A DNA stretch of 64,000 nt from Meghimatium bilineatum (GCA_034231615.1 CM067316.1:27704093-27768092), one strand, 5' to 3'. Shown: positions 11,341-22,070, counted from the first letter of the stretch. The notes: generated by a model from the letters alone, not told the origin. Numbers and translations: made by a program.

Positions 11341-12205
11341 ATGAGGCAGTTCTCAGTAAAAACAAGTTATCAAGAGTATCCGTGTTATAGATGAGGCGGT
11401 TCTTAGTAAAAACAAGTTATCAAGAGTATCCGTGTTATAGATGAGGCGGTTCTTAGTAAAAGCAAGTTATCAAGAGTATCCGTGTTATAGATGAGGCGGT
11501 TCTCAGTAAAAGCAAGTTATCAAGAGTATCCGTGTTATAGATGAGGCGGTTCTCAGTAAAAACAAGTTATCAAGAGTATCCGTGTTATAGATGAGGCGGT
11601 TCTTAGTAAAAGCAAGTTATCAAGAGTATCCGTGTTATAGATGAGGCGGTTCTCAGTAAAAGCAAGTTATCAAGAGTATCCGTGTTATAGATGAGGCGGT
11701 TCTCAGTAAAAACAAGTTATCAAGAGTATCCGTGTTATAGATGAGGCGGTTCTTAGTAAAAACAAGTTATCAAGAGTATCCGTGTTATAGATGAGGCGGT
11801 TCTTAGTAAAAGCAAGTTATCAAGAGTATCCGTGTTATAGATGAGGCGGTTCTCAGTAAAAGCAAGTTATCAAGAGTATCCGTGTTATAGATGAGGCGGT
11901 TCTCAGTAAAAACAAGTTATCAAGAGTGTCCGTGTTATAGATGAGGCGGTTCTTAGTAAAAGCAAGTTATCAAGAGTATCCGTGTTATAGATGAGGCGGT
12001 TCTCAGTAAAAGCAAGTTATCAAGAGTATCCGTGTTATAGATGAGGCGGTTCTCAGTAAAAACAAGTTATCAAGAGTATCCGTGTTATAGATGAGGCAGT
12101 TCTCAGTAAAAACAAGTTATCAAGAGTATCGGCGTTATAGATGAGGCAGTTCTCAGTAAAAACAAGTTGTCAAGAGTATCCGTGTTATAGATGAGACGGT
12201 TCTTA
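11341..12205. repeat. 50-bp satellite, 17.3 units, with 350-bp higher-order block
   Basis: Unit ATGAGGCGGTTCTCAGTAAA + AACAAGTTATCAAGAGTATC + CGTGTTATAG. Two variable positions (TCTTAG/TCTCAG and AGCAAG/AACAAG) make three main variants. The variant order of units 2-8 (11391-11740) is exactly repeated in units 9-15 (11741-12090), differing at one base (GTGTCC at about 11928). Units 1, 16 and 17 carry GGCAGT instead of GGCGGT, marking the array edges. Confidence 0.97.
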
Positions 12206-12647
12206 CCAATAAAAAAAACAACAGACTATATAAAATTATGTCGTCTCATATAAACTCACACAAATGAAAATACGAGTATTGCAAAGAAGAAGAAAAAAAA
12301 GAAAAATACTACATGTATATGAAGTTACATTTCATGAATACACAGCATATAATAGAAATGTAAAACCAAAAAAATATAATACAATTCATAATAATTAAAT
12401 AATCTCACTCTTCTGGCAATTTTTGAGCTGGAAAAGACAGTTATTTTATCCACACAATACCAGACATTGGAAGAGATGTAGTCAAGAGACACTCATGATG
12501 TACAGGACATGAAATAGTAGATAAGCAATGGGATAGAGAGTTCTAAGGAAATATATATACAACCAATTATATCACGTTTGACTAGTTTCCCCCTCAAATA
12601 AATGTCATTGTCTGATTAACCGTCTAACACATTAATGCCATTTTGTG
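12206..12647. other. No recognisable feature
   Basis: A+T-rich sequence between the satellite and a SINE-A copy; nothing recognised. Confidence 0.55.
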
Positions 12648-12872
12648 CACTATTTACCTTCCACGCATGTCGTAAAAGGCGACTAAGGAGGTTATGGTAT
12701 GGAGTTGGATGTCCCATCCCATATAGGGTCAATGACCCAAAGCCATGCTGAAGTCGGATGTGTCAGGCCAAAAGGCGCAGATAATGCAGTAATGTTGTAA
12801 ACCATGACAAAACGCATTCCGTTCTCCGGACTACATCCTGCTAATCTGCAGGAGTGTGAGAACGTACAAAGA
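12648..12872 (+). mobile_element. SINE-A copy
   Basis: Starts TTTACCTTCCACGCATGTCG, continues AAAAGGCGACTAAGGAGG, AAGTCGGATGTGTCAGGCC and CCGTTCTCCGGACTACATCC and ends AAAGAAGAAG. It lacks the first about 55 bases of the full copies. Confidence 0.9.
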
Positions 12873-12912
12873 AGAAGTATTGTAGAGGAATGTTAAGAAT
12901 ACCATGGACATT

Positions 12913-12934
12913 ATATATATATATATATATATAT
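12913..12934. repeat. (TA)n microsatellite
   Basis: About 11 TA units followed by a TGTATGTCTG/TGTG run. Confidence 0.9.
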
Positions 12935-12939
12935 CTGTA

Positions 12940-13560
12940 TGTCTGTGTGTGTGGTGTAGTGTTATGAAAATAGTTATATGGAGGCAAATGGTAAAAGTGA
13001 GTTGTTATACCACATCAGAAGAGGCATATGACATCCATATAGCAAGTCATGAGAAGAAAGATTGAATAAATCATGAGAACTGGCTAGTAAAAGAACGAGA
13101 GGTGGAGGGAGAGAGAGAGAGTAGAAGATCAAGAAAGAGGGTGCAACTTAGCTTAGCGTTGTAGTTGATAGGTGCATCATAGGCAGTATATGAGATAGAA
13201 GAATGTGGACAGACAAGATATTAATTTCCCACGGAATAGGATAAGCCGTATCGTATAACATGTTATAAAACTATATATAGAGGGAAATAGAGAATATATA
13301 AAGAACAGAATATAGAAGAGAAAGGAACCGAAAGATTGCTAAGGGATGCGAAAGAAGACTGTTTGATGGGTTAGATAAATTTGCGAAAGGTATGAATTCC
13401 GAGTTATCAAGCGTAATCAAGAGATAAGAGCTACGGTGACGGGTAACAATCCGAAACTGGAAATTGGTGGCTGGAGTAGCACAGGGCAAAAATCAAAATA
13501 AACAGAAAAATGTATTCGTGTTACCAAAATAAGTGAATAAAACAATCTAGCAACGAGAAA
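12940..13560. other. No recognisable feature
   Basis: Purine-rich (GA) on the + strand; includes a short GAGA run at about 13110. No gene recognised. Confidence 0.5.
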
Positions 13561-13561
13561 C

Positions 13562-13600
13562 AATGACAAACGACGTTTCAACTAAAAAGCCTTCATCGGG
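13562..13600 (-). other. Penelope-type hammerhead-like motif
   Basis: On the minus strand: CCGATGAAGGCTTTTTAG then TTGAAACGTCG. Core GATGA and GAAAC are kept; the U of CUGAUGA is a C here. Closest of the motifs to a functional hammerhead core apart from that base. Confidence 0.5.
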
Positions 13601-13658
13601 ACCAAAAACAAAACAAAGACAACATATTTTACATAGAGCCAGACATGTGGTGTGGAGG

Positions 13659-13825
13659 CAGGGCCGCCCCTAACAATTGGGGGCCCTATGCGAAACGGAT
13701 TGCGCGGGGAGTATTCTGGGTAGGGAAGAGGATAATAAAATAAATTATAAAATGAATTTATAGGCCTATGAAATTGCGGGGCCCATTGCGGCCGCATAGG
13801 TTGCAATGGCATAAGACCGGCCCTG
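13659..13825. mobile_element. 167-bp hAT-type MITE
   Basis: Begins CAGGGCCGCCCCTAAC and ends GACCGGCCCTG, giving CAGGGCCG terminal inverted repeats. It is flanked by 8-bp near-identical targets TGTGGAGG (13651-13658) and TATGGAGG (13826-13833). The 8-bp target duplication and CAGGG tips fit non-autonomous hAT elements. The 76-codon antisense frame across it is not a gene. Confidence 0.85.
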
Positions 13826-13833
13826 TATGGAGG

Positions 13834-15090
13834 TGATAGGAGGAGAACGTGGTAAATAGGAGGTTAACATGGTAAGTGAAAAGTAGACACACGTGAGGAG
13901 ATAAGGAGGGGAAAGCAAAAGGAAAATGAAAGAAAGGATGAAGTGAAGAAGATAGAATTATATGTTAAATGAAAAGAGAAATAAAAACAAAAATGTACTT
14001 AGCTCAGATCACTAAAGCGCAGTTGTGTCTTGTCCAAAATGGGAGACTATAACGGCGGAAAAGAACACAATAGCCGGATCGTGAACAAAGACAGTTGGTC
14101 AAGGTACGAGACAGAGAGTTAGAAAACGCGAGACAAACAGGAATATTGCGTAAGGCAGGGGGAGTAGTGACCGAGTTGATTTGAGTTGGATAGAGATGGA
14201 TACAGCCGTAAAGTGCAAGTATCGCGATAACATGGCAGCAACTATGACTCGAACAAAATGACATATATAAGAAAGAAAGAGTGAGAACAAAGAAAGAGGC
14301 GAGAAAGAAGAAGAAAGGCGCAGTACGGATCCGAAGTGGTACCAAAATATAACAGAGATACGTCACAAGAGGAAGATATGCGGAGGCGAGGGCGGGGGAT
14401 GCAGGGACGGCACAACTGAAACGGAGGTAGCCACCAACGAGAAGAGTATAGTATGAATGTATCACTGTGTAGATAAAAACGAGACTGATATAAATGACAA
14501 AGGACGAGTGGACTTGGGAGAGGAAAGATGGTTCCGAAGAAAAGAGCATAAGCGTAGATGGAGTATCAAGGGACAAGAAACTGCAGCCTTGGCGGAGAGA
14601 GGCAGACCCGGAACAACAATTGAGACATGTGAAATGTATTGTATCGCACAAAGATGGTGCCGGGTGTTATTCTTGAGTAGGTAGTCAGTGTCAAGGGACC
14701 TACATTTCGTGGTCAGTGAAGGTTGGTATAGCAGGGGTCCCGATGAGATATAACGAAAGATGGACCAAGGACACAAACGAAACGCAAAGTACCTTTATAG
14801 GCCGTGTGTTGAGAAATGTGACCGGTCGCATAAACCGAAAAATGATTTAACAAGGATGAACCAGCCGAGGAAGTCCAAGAAAATCCAGCAAGAAAATAGC
14901 CCACAACAATGGTAAGCCTAAAAAGGATAGTGCAGCTAGAAAGAGCGCTCACGGAGACATTATAAGAGGTAAATACCGAAACAAAACAAGTTTATAGGTT
15001 TGTTCTTATCCTACTGACTTCCTTGATAGCATTTCCCTTCCTATGGTTGAATATAGTCCCGTTCCTTAAGGATACTACCCGTGCCTAAGC
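13834..15090. other. GA-rich region, no supported gene
   Basis: Strong purine bias on the + strand produces long pyrimidine-coded antisense frames, the largest at 14651-14004 (215 codons). Its translation is Ser/Leu/Phe/Tyr-rich with no domain. I see no exon, RNA or transposon signature that I can defend. Confidence 0.5.
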
Positions 15091-15094
15091 ATTT

Positions 15095-15530
15095 GCTTTC
15101 TTTTCTTTTAGTCTTTAAAATATCAACTATTTTTAGTTCAATTGTCACTTCTTTGAGCAGATCAATGGAGTAGCCATGGGTACCGAAATGTTCACCAGTT
15201 GTGCTGACACATTCATTGGTTACATAGAATAACCAATATGGAAAATATATCAGGGCCCGCACCCTGGTTTATATCGGTGACATATTTATGATGGTATTGG
15301 TATCACAGATAGGCCTATGTCTGGATCAGATTTGGCCTTTTTGATTGATCCCATCAATAGCTTTAATTATACATCAAGTGTATTCCTCACACTCTTAACT
15401 CTTGTGCCAATTTCTAACTCACTGCTTATCTACTATTGTCGGTACTCTATATCATGTGTGTCTCCTGACTATGTCTATAGCGGACACTGTATTGACAATT
15501 TTAACTTTGGCATATATATGCTAAACATAA
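15095..15530 (+). pseudogene. Penelope-like element reverse transcriptase remnant
   Basis: Translation gives FNCHFFEQINGVAMGTEM (about 15138-15191), the conserved Penelope 'QINGVAMGT' motif, then DTFIGYIE, a stop, then HIYDGIGITDRP (about 15272-15312, equivalent to the RYIDD catalytic box) and FLIDPINSFNYTSSVFLT. The same IDGIGITD block occurs in the remnant at 43020-43300, so both derive from one Penelope family. The catalytic YIDD reads IYDG here and several stops break the frame. It joins a LINE fam 1 fragment directly at about 15540. Confidence 0.75.
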
Positions 15531-15545
15531 ACATATATGGATAGA

Positions 15546-16000
15546 AACTACAACAAGTAGAACATTATCAATATTTTGGAGACACATAATCACAAATGAT
15601 GGCAGATGTGAAACACAAGTTTAAAAGAGAATAAAATTGACTAAAAGTATTTTCAATGACATGAGGAAAATATTAACATCTAAACAAATTACAAACAAGT
15701 TAAAAATGAAAATGATAAAATGCTACATCTATTCTATATTAATGTATGGATCACAAAAACATGGACACTAAACAAACACTTAAAAGACAGAATTAGTGCC
15801 TTTGAGATATGGATATTTAGAAGAATATGGAGAAAATCATGGAAAGTGAAGAAAACAAACAAAGATGTTCTAACAACACTTAATAAGGAGAAAGAATTAT
15901 TAAGGGAAATAAAGATCAGGCAAAAGAGACAGCACTTGGAGATGATCAAAATGATATCGCGCTCAGAAATTGTCAGCAGACTGATATTATTATAATAATT
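15546..16000 (+). mobile_element. LINE fam 1 fragment (RTE-like), decayed
   Basis: Aligns with the LINE at 30396-31117: 'ITNDGRCET', then a stop, 'KSIFNDMRKILTSKQITNKL', 'KCYIYSILMYGS', a frameshift, 'EIWIFRRIWRKSWKVKKTNK' and 'KELLREIKIRQ'. This is the region after the catalytic palm. Two frameshifts and one stop make it dead. It ends in a TTATTATAATAATT tail. Confidence 0.8.
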
Positions 16001-16424
16001 AATTATACTCTTGTTTCTATTGTATGTACATTATTTCCATTATTTTATGTAACTTTACATTTCTTTGCTATACTCGTATTTTTTATTAGTATGAGTTGAC
16101 ATAGTACATACTTCCATGTAGTCTCTTTAATTGGTGCACTATTCTTTGTGTGTTTGGTCATATTTTTATAGAGACCTTTTGGTTGAACCGTCAATTTATC
16201 CTCTGGTGTATGTTATCTGTAAAAACTACTAAAAGAATTTATCTACCTACTTGGTATACAGTGTTATTGCAGTTTTCCCATTCACTCAATTATCAGCAGC
16301 AGTGGTCACTGCTATGAAGAAGTGAGATATAGATTGGCAACTTTATGCATCTGACAGACACAAATGAAAGACACATGGCTGGGTTGTACCAAAATAAAAC
16401 AACTAGTTTTTATATATGTTAGTT
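16001..16424. other. No gene; possible Penelope terminal motif
   Basis: GAGACCTTTTGGTTGAACCG at about 16170 resembles the hammerhead-like motifs elsewhere but lacks the CTGATGA half. Nothing else is recognised. Confidence 0.4.
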
Positions 16425-16880
16425 TAGTTTATTCCTTTCGTGTCACATGTGACACAGATTTTGGTTCTCCTTGTGTTGCGGCCCGCTGTCTGTACATTTA
16501 GTTCTTGTATGGACTTGTAACCTATTATGTCTCCTTCTTTAAGTATGGTGCTTTTTATGGTAATTTTGGGTCGTCCTCTTTTTCTTCCCCTCGGGTGTCC
16601 ATATAAGGGCTTGCTGGTTCAGTCTGTTTTCATCTAGTATAAAAACGTGTCCCAGTTTAAAAACCATCGGCCTTTTCTTTAACATTTGAAACATATTCTT
16701 GTTATGCTTTATTTCTTAGGTCGCTATTTGTGACGAAATCGTTCCATTTTGTTCAACAATTTTCGAAGACATTTATTTTAAAAGCTGTTTAACTTTTGGT
16801 CCGTTGTCTGTGTTGATTTCCAGCTTACACTACCATAAGAAAATGATGGAATAGCATTTGGAATGTTCATTCGGAAGAAC
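16425..16880 (-). mobile_element. LINE fam 5 3' fragment
   Basis: Minus-strand translation shows LNQQALIWTPEGKKKRGRPK (about 16625-16560), ITIKSTILKE and, near the end, IQELNVQTAGRN. This lines up with the C-terminal end of the LINE at 47343-48580 (SLEWIPTGKRARGRPKETF and VQELHRISLNRQNW). It is broken by frameshifts further upstream. Confidence 0.65.
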
Positions 16881-17019
16881 ATATGGGCTGTTCATAAATA
16901 AAGGTCAAACATTTGTGCAACATTTTGAACCCCTCTCTCACTTATCAACAATCAAGAATTCAGTCACTCTTCCCTCACCTGTTGAATTGATTGATTGATT
17001 GAATGATTAATTGAGAATC

Positions 17020-17315
17020 CCAGGAATTGCGAGCTATCAGCTCTTACTTTCTATGTGCAGTGTTATGGTTTTTCTGAACTTTTTTTCATACCCAGGAGAC
17101 TTCAGCTTTCGGCTTAGTGCAATGCCTATTGAAGGAGCATTCAGAAGGAGTTGATAATTGTATAGATAACATGCTACAAAGCTTCCATAACAGAGCCTCA
17201 ATATAACGGCATGTCATCTACTAAGGTGTTCTGTTGCATGGGTAGTTTGTCTAGTGGACCATTGGTGAGACCCACAGACGCAACCTCATGCTTCACCTGT
17301 TCAATTATGTCAAGC
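17020..17315 (+). repeat. Interspersed repeat shared with 5305-5420 and 23045-23285
   Basis: ATCCCAGGAATTGCGAGCTA, GAGACTTCAGCTTTCGGCTT and GGCATGTCATCTACTAAGGT recur. The reverse complement of 23045-23285 matches 17025-17150 and parts beyond, and that of 5305-5420 matches 17185-17300. The 5.3-kb copy lies inside an RTE-like LINE, so this is probably LINE 3' sequence. Confidence 0.65.
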
Positions 17316-17786
17316 ACTATCCTCCTACCCAAATTCAACCTCCACCGCCCCTCCCAATTATGAGCAATACAGAATAAAGTACTACATGTTTTATTTCAAT
17401 TTCTAAAATAAATGTTTTAAATCTAAATAAAATTCCAAAACTCTAAATCATAAGGAGCTATGGCGTCTCTACCACGGAGGTGTTCTGTCCCCGGCACTTT
17501 TTTCTAATCTGCATCGATGATCTTTGTTGCTGAATTACCACATAAAATGAAAGATGAATAGTTATTTTTGAACTTTATTGTTGTTTGATTCCAATACAGA
17601 TTGCAGTACAGTGTTCCTTTCATCCAAAACTATTTATCTGAGACATTAGATTAGCTTTCCATGTTAAAATATGTCAAACTTGGTACCGTCTGTGAAACAA
17701 AGGTAGATACTATTTGTAGAATTATGTGTAATTATATGTCAATGTTAGTATTTGTATGGTATTGCTTTCACACTAAATAAAAATTC
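17316..17786. other. No recognisable feature
   Basis: A+T-rich; nothing recognised before the SINE-2 target site. Confidence 0.55.
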
Positions 17787-17798
17787 AGCATGAATGTT

Positions 17799-18054
17799 TA
17801 AAAAAATTCAAAGTCGTAGAGGATTGACTTCACTGTACTTCGTTTCCAATATGTACTCTGTCACTCTCAACGAAGCGGCACGCCGCCTACCAAGAGTACC
17901 ACTCACAGCAGGTAATTCCGTAGCTTCAAGCGATAATTCAAGGGATCTCCGAAAAAAATCCACCTTGTACACAAGATGACACGAGCCGGATTCGAACTCA
18001 TGACCTCTTGAACACAAGGTGAACAGCTTAACCACTGCGCTAGGGAGATCTCCT
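17799..18054 (-). mobile_element. SINE-2, tRNA-derived SINE with 12-bp target duplication
   Basis: Bounded by identical AGCATGAATGTT at 17787-17798 and 18055-18066. The minus strand begins with a tRNA-like head: box A TAGCGCAGTGG and, 34 bases on, box B GAGTTCGAATCC, both matching the RNA polymerase III consensus. The anticodon stem does not fold cleanly, so this is not a working tRNA gene. A non-tRNA body follows and ends in a T-run and AAA (ATTTTTTTAAA). It is unrelated to SINE-1. Confidence 0.88.
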
Positions 18055-18114
18055 AGCATGAATGTTCGAGTGATTTCAACCAAGGAAACCACCAGGATTT
18101 TAGTTGCGCTCTAA

Positions 18115-18475
18115 AGTCCTAGCATACCCCTTTTGCCATGCCTTTCATTAGGTTGGCTTTCCTAGCCTGTGACAGCCTTCATATCTATCGCCAGGAGACG
18201 AGTGTGTATGTACCAGCACTCAACCGTGACGATTTATCGCCCTTAGACTTTGCCGGTTAAAGGATAGTGACAGTTTTCAGAGCTGAAGTGCTAGGCTGGG
18301 ACTTGAACTTGGGTCGACTGCATTATCTCGTACGAGATGTTCCGTTGCTGAAAAACACATGTCACGTAATTCGACGGTCCATTGCCGCTGTACCTGTTGA
18401 TACTTAACCCTTTATCCTCTGAGAGCCTGGTTCCGGTGTCGGAAACAACCGACAGTAAAGTTGAACTAGGTTAAT
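18115..18475 (-). repeat. SINE-D family repeat, copy 1
   Basis: Shares blocks with 56640-57020: TAGCCTGTGACAGCCTTCAT, TCACGTAATTCGACGG and CTGAGAGCCTGGTTCC. On the minus strand AAGTTCAAGTCCCAG resembles a degenerate box B, so a tRNA-related 5' module is possible. Confidence 0.65.
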
Positions 18476-18579
18476 GCGTCTTCTTAACTCAGGATTGTTC
18501 ACTAACATCATGAACATGTTCTAGGCATCTACACACATTTTCTGTAGACTGCTAATAAAAGTTTTCCTGCTTTTTGGTT

Positions 18580-18700
18580 TGCCACGCCTCATGCACTTGG
18601 AACATAACTAGAAGTATGTTCCACGCCACATGCACTGGGAACATAACTGCATGCTTGTTCCACGCAACACGTACTGTGAAGATAACTAGATATTTGTTCC
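18580..18700. repeat. About 39-bp tandem repeat, 3 degenerate units
   Basis: CCACGCCTCATGCACTTGGA + ACATAACTAG recurs with substitutions (CCACGCCACATGCACTGGG, CCACGCAACACGTACTGTG). Confidence 0.8.
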
Positions 18701-19019
18701 GGAGTACGAACACCGCTTTCGCTATAACATATTTCGTTTTCTAGTCTGTACCACTACTTGCATTTAGCGCTGCAGTCTACACCTTTGTGTCTTCACATTA
18801 TACAATAGACCACGTTACCTGTGAAGTATTTTCACTGAAGATGGCAATGTGGACAGAGAAATTGAAATACGATGCAAAAAAGCCAACGCAGTCTCATACC
18901 AATTGACACCACTACTCACGCACCCTCACATTAATTTGCTACTAAACAAATATTGATACCAACTGTGTGTTATCAATGTCAATCATGATGGCTGTCCAAG
19001 ACTCATGAGAGAAAGACTG

Positions 19020-19450
19020 TAACATGTGAAATGAGATGTCTAAGAAAGATCGTTGGGGTCAAAAGAACAGACCGTATAAGAAACGATGACATCAGAAATT
19101 TTATAGGAACTGTACCAAGGATCAAATATATAGAAAGACAACAGATTAAGTGGAAGTGGTTCGATCACCTTATGATAATGGAACCAGATCTCATTCCAGC
19201 TATAGCCTATAGCAAAAGAATATTCAGGTACAGAGCGAGAGGAAGGCCTAGAGGCAAATGGATTGATAACATCAGAGACATAGTACAACAACATGGTATT
19301 ACAACAACAAATGCAACACATTTGGCATTAGAAAGAAGACTTAGACTCGCCACGACACTTCGCGGCATTTGTGGTCAAGACAACTCACTCAGCGGTGGAC
19401 TTGTACACAAGACACACCTTAGTCAAAGGGAAGGAACTACTATTAATCAC
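19020..19450 (+). mobile_element. LINE fam 3 C-terminal fragment
   Basis: An open frame of 140 codons from 19031. It reads MRCLRKIVGVKRTDRIRND, then IKYIERQQIKWKWFDHLM and RARGRPRGKWIDNI. These are the post-palm blocks of a non-LTR reverse transcriptase ORF; the same blocks are in 53575-54347 and 61380-61795 (TCLSRILVVTIRDRIRNEN, IRKQQIKWF). The palm is missing; the ORF start is arbitrary. Confidence 0.7.
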
Positions 19451-19589
19451 TAAACACATTTATTTCAACGTTATTTCCCCTATGTAAGAGTAATATTTAA
19501 ATAAAGAAATGGCAGAAAAGAATAAACACGAACTAGTTACATGAGAATGCTATACTTCTTCTTCTTCATCGTTCTTCAGTCAGATATCA

Positions 19590-20345
19590 GGTTACAGCAC
19601 CAATAGCTTCAATGAATTGTGTGATTCGCTTCAGGTCATCCATGGAACCCCTCAAGTCTGGAAGCAGTGCCGTCTCAGTAGGCCATATTTTCTCCCTCTC
19701 TTCTTGGTAGAGTTGACAGGCATGAAGAATGTGTTAAAAATACTACATGTCTGTTGTGACTCGGCAAGCAATTCATGAGCATTTTGGCTGCCTCTATTAT
19801 GGCTTCCATTTCTGCTTTGAAATTTGTGGAATGTTTGCCTGTGGGTATGGATTTCTCTATTTCTTTTCCATCTGGTGTTACTATATATATTCCTGATCCT
19901 CCATCTAATACTGCCTCTTTCGCTGATCCATCTGTATATAATGTGTCCATATATCCTTTGGGTATGCTTTCTGTATGTGATTCTTAGTTGTCTCCTTTAG
20001 TACATGATAGTAGTTTCTGTTTTCGAAATAATGCTTGGTATACTGTCCATAATTCTTTAGAAGTTTTTCCTGTCCCATGTTGGGTATGTGTTAAAGGTGT
20101 TTAGTGGTTTTAGGTTTTGTAGGTCTGTATCTGTGAGTGATTTCTGGAGCTGTTTAGCGGAGTGTAGAAAGCTACCTCTTTTGAGTCGCTCATTTGTAGG
20201 TCTGCTTAGTCTTTGTTCATTTGATGACTCTCCAAACATTTGAACTTTGCATACTGTGTGATGATTTTTTTCATTTCTTCTTTCTTCCATTGATGGCAAA
20301 CCTGTGCATGTTTCCATTTCTGTGATTGGGGTGAATGCTCTACTA
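19590..20345 (-). mobile_element. LINE fragment with ribonuclease H domain
   Basis: The minus-strand frame 19950-19675 reads MDTLYTDGSAKEAVLDGG and later NFKAEMEAIIEAAKML. TDGSA supplies the first catalytic Asp and KAEMEAI the catalytic Glu of an RNase H fold of the type carried by I/R1/Jockey-group LINEs. Upstream is LTDTDLQNLKPLNTFN in a different frame; downstream LRGSMDDLKRITQFIEAI appears to be the C-terminal end. Frameshifts separate the pieces. Confidence 0.7.
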
Positions 20346-20399
20346 CAACATTATTTCCTGGCTAAAAATTCGAAACCGATACTTAGTAAATAGCAGAAC

Positions 20400-20740
20400 A
20401 CAGAATAATACACAATAAACTCACGAAATTCTCAACAAATACGTCAATGCCTTGAAATGTTAAGATCAATAAATGTCGAAGAGGACTGGCTCCTTTACAA
20501 TATTTTAACAGTAAATTATTTTTTTTTTGTGCGTCATATAAAGAGACATAACAGCTTTAATAGATTAATAGCAGAAGGCATAATTAATGGCAACAGGGGA
20601 CGAGGGCGCCCAAGACGACGATGTTGCATTAATATATCAGATTGGTTAAACATGTCTCTAGCTGTGAGAGGTCAACTCGCCCAAAATCATGGAGTGTTCA
20701 GAGGATTCATAAGGAAGACCACATTCTGGAAATAATGTCA
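20400..20740 (+). mobile_element. LINE fam 2 3' fragment
   Basis: The frame from 20457 reads MLRSINVEEDWLLYN, VRHIKRHNSFNRL, GRGRPRRRC and ends GFIRKTTFWK. It matches 26005-26905 (INVQEGWLLNTIL, GHIKRHDSM) and the minus-strand end at 61905 (MKTTFWKEYVT). Confidence 0.72.
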
Positions 20741-20751
20741 CATGAGAGAGC

Positions 20752-20815
20752 TTGGTTAATTCCCATGGTTGGATGAGAGAGCTTGGTTAATTCCCATGGT
20801 TGGGAAGAGAAAAGG
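20752..20815. repeat. Direct duplication of about 32 bp
   Basis: GAGAGCTTGGTTAATTCCCA + TGGTTGG occurs twice in succession. Confidence 0.9.
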
Positions 20816-21212
20816 GGTTGAAGGGGTTCATTTCAGAGAAAGGGGCATTCTATAACATACGCCACCAGTTTGTGGTCATTTTTTACCCCCTCCCGTCCTC
20901 CTTATGACGAATTTAGGCCCGACCCTGCTTAATTATGTCAAAATATTTATCCCTGACCCCCCCCCCACCCCAAAATATATTAATAATAATTGCAATAGAA
21001 AAAAATGAAACAATTTATTTTTCCCCCAGATTTTTAGAAATTTGCAAATTCACACAATTTAACTGGTGTATAACTACAGCATCGTTCACATTTCAAGTTT
21101 TGTCAATACAACCTTCTCCATTAAGAAGAACAGCCACACGTTCCATAAACCACCCCCTCCCCAAATTAATTGCGTAATTTATGTACAGCCTCAAATTAAA
21201 TATATAGCTTTA

Positions 21213-22070
21213 GTCTATAACTATAGTCGGTTTAGTCTATATTTATAGTCGGTTTAGTCTACACCTACAGTCGGTTTAGTCTATAACTATAGCCAGTTTA
21301 GTCTATATTTATAGTTGGTTTAGTCTATAACTATAGTCGGTTTAGTCTATAACTATAGTCGGTTTAGTCTATAACTATAGTCGGTTTAGTCTATAACTAT
21401 AGTCGGTTTAGTCTATAACTATAGTCGGTTTAGTCTATAACTATAGTCGGTTTAGTCTATAACTATAGTCGGTTTAGTCTATAACTATAGTCGGTTTAGT
21501 CTATAACTATAGTCGGTTTAGTCTATAACTATAGTCGGTTTAGTCTATAACTATAGTCTGTTTAGTCTATAACTATAGTCTGTTTAGTCTATAACTATAG
21601 TCTGTTTAGTCTATAACTATAGTCGGTTTAGTCTATAACTATAGTCGGTTTAGTCTATAACTATAGTCGGTTTAGTCTATAACTATAGTCGGTTTAGTCT
21701 ATAACTATAGTCGGTTTAGTCTACACCTACAGTCGGTTTAGTCTATAACTATAGCCAGTTTAGTCTATATTTATAGTTGGTTTAGTCTACACCTATAGTC
21801 GGTTTAGTCTATAACTATAGTCTGTTTAGTCTATAACTATAGTCTGTTTAGTCTATAACTATAGTCGGTTTAGTCTATAACTATAGTCGGTTTAGTCTAT
21901 AACTATAGTCGGTTTAGTCTGTAACTATAGTCGGTTTAGTTTATAACTATAGTCGGTTTAGTTTACACTTATAGTCGGTTTAGTCTACACTTATAGTCGG
22001 TTTAGTCTACACCTATAGTCGGTTTAGTCTATAACTATAGTCGGTTTAGTCTATACCTATAGTCAGTTTA
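21213..22070. repeat. 22-bp satellite, 39 units
   Basis: Unit GTCTATAACTATAGTCGG + TTTA, starting at 21213 and every 22 bp. CTATA and TATAG within each unit can pair around an AC loop. A three-unit marker (CTACACCTACAG, then ATAGCCAG, then ATTTATAGTTGG) occurs at 21257-21322 and again at 21719-21784, exactly 462 bp (21 units) later. The last units are more varied. Confidence 0.97.

Noticed and set aside
11341..12205. Possible CRISPR-like array
   Set aside because: Units are contiguous 50-bp repeats with no unique spacers, in a eukaryotic genome.
14004..14651. 215-codon minus-strand open frame
   Set aside because: The region is strongly purine-rich on the + strand, which removes stops on the other. 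The product is Ser/Leu/Phe/Tyr-rich without domain, and no splice or transposon context supports it.
17960..18054. Functional tRNA gene
   Set aside because: A and B boxes are good but the anticodon stem does not pair, and the whole unit lies inside a 12-bp target duplication, so it is a SINE head.
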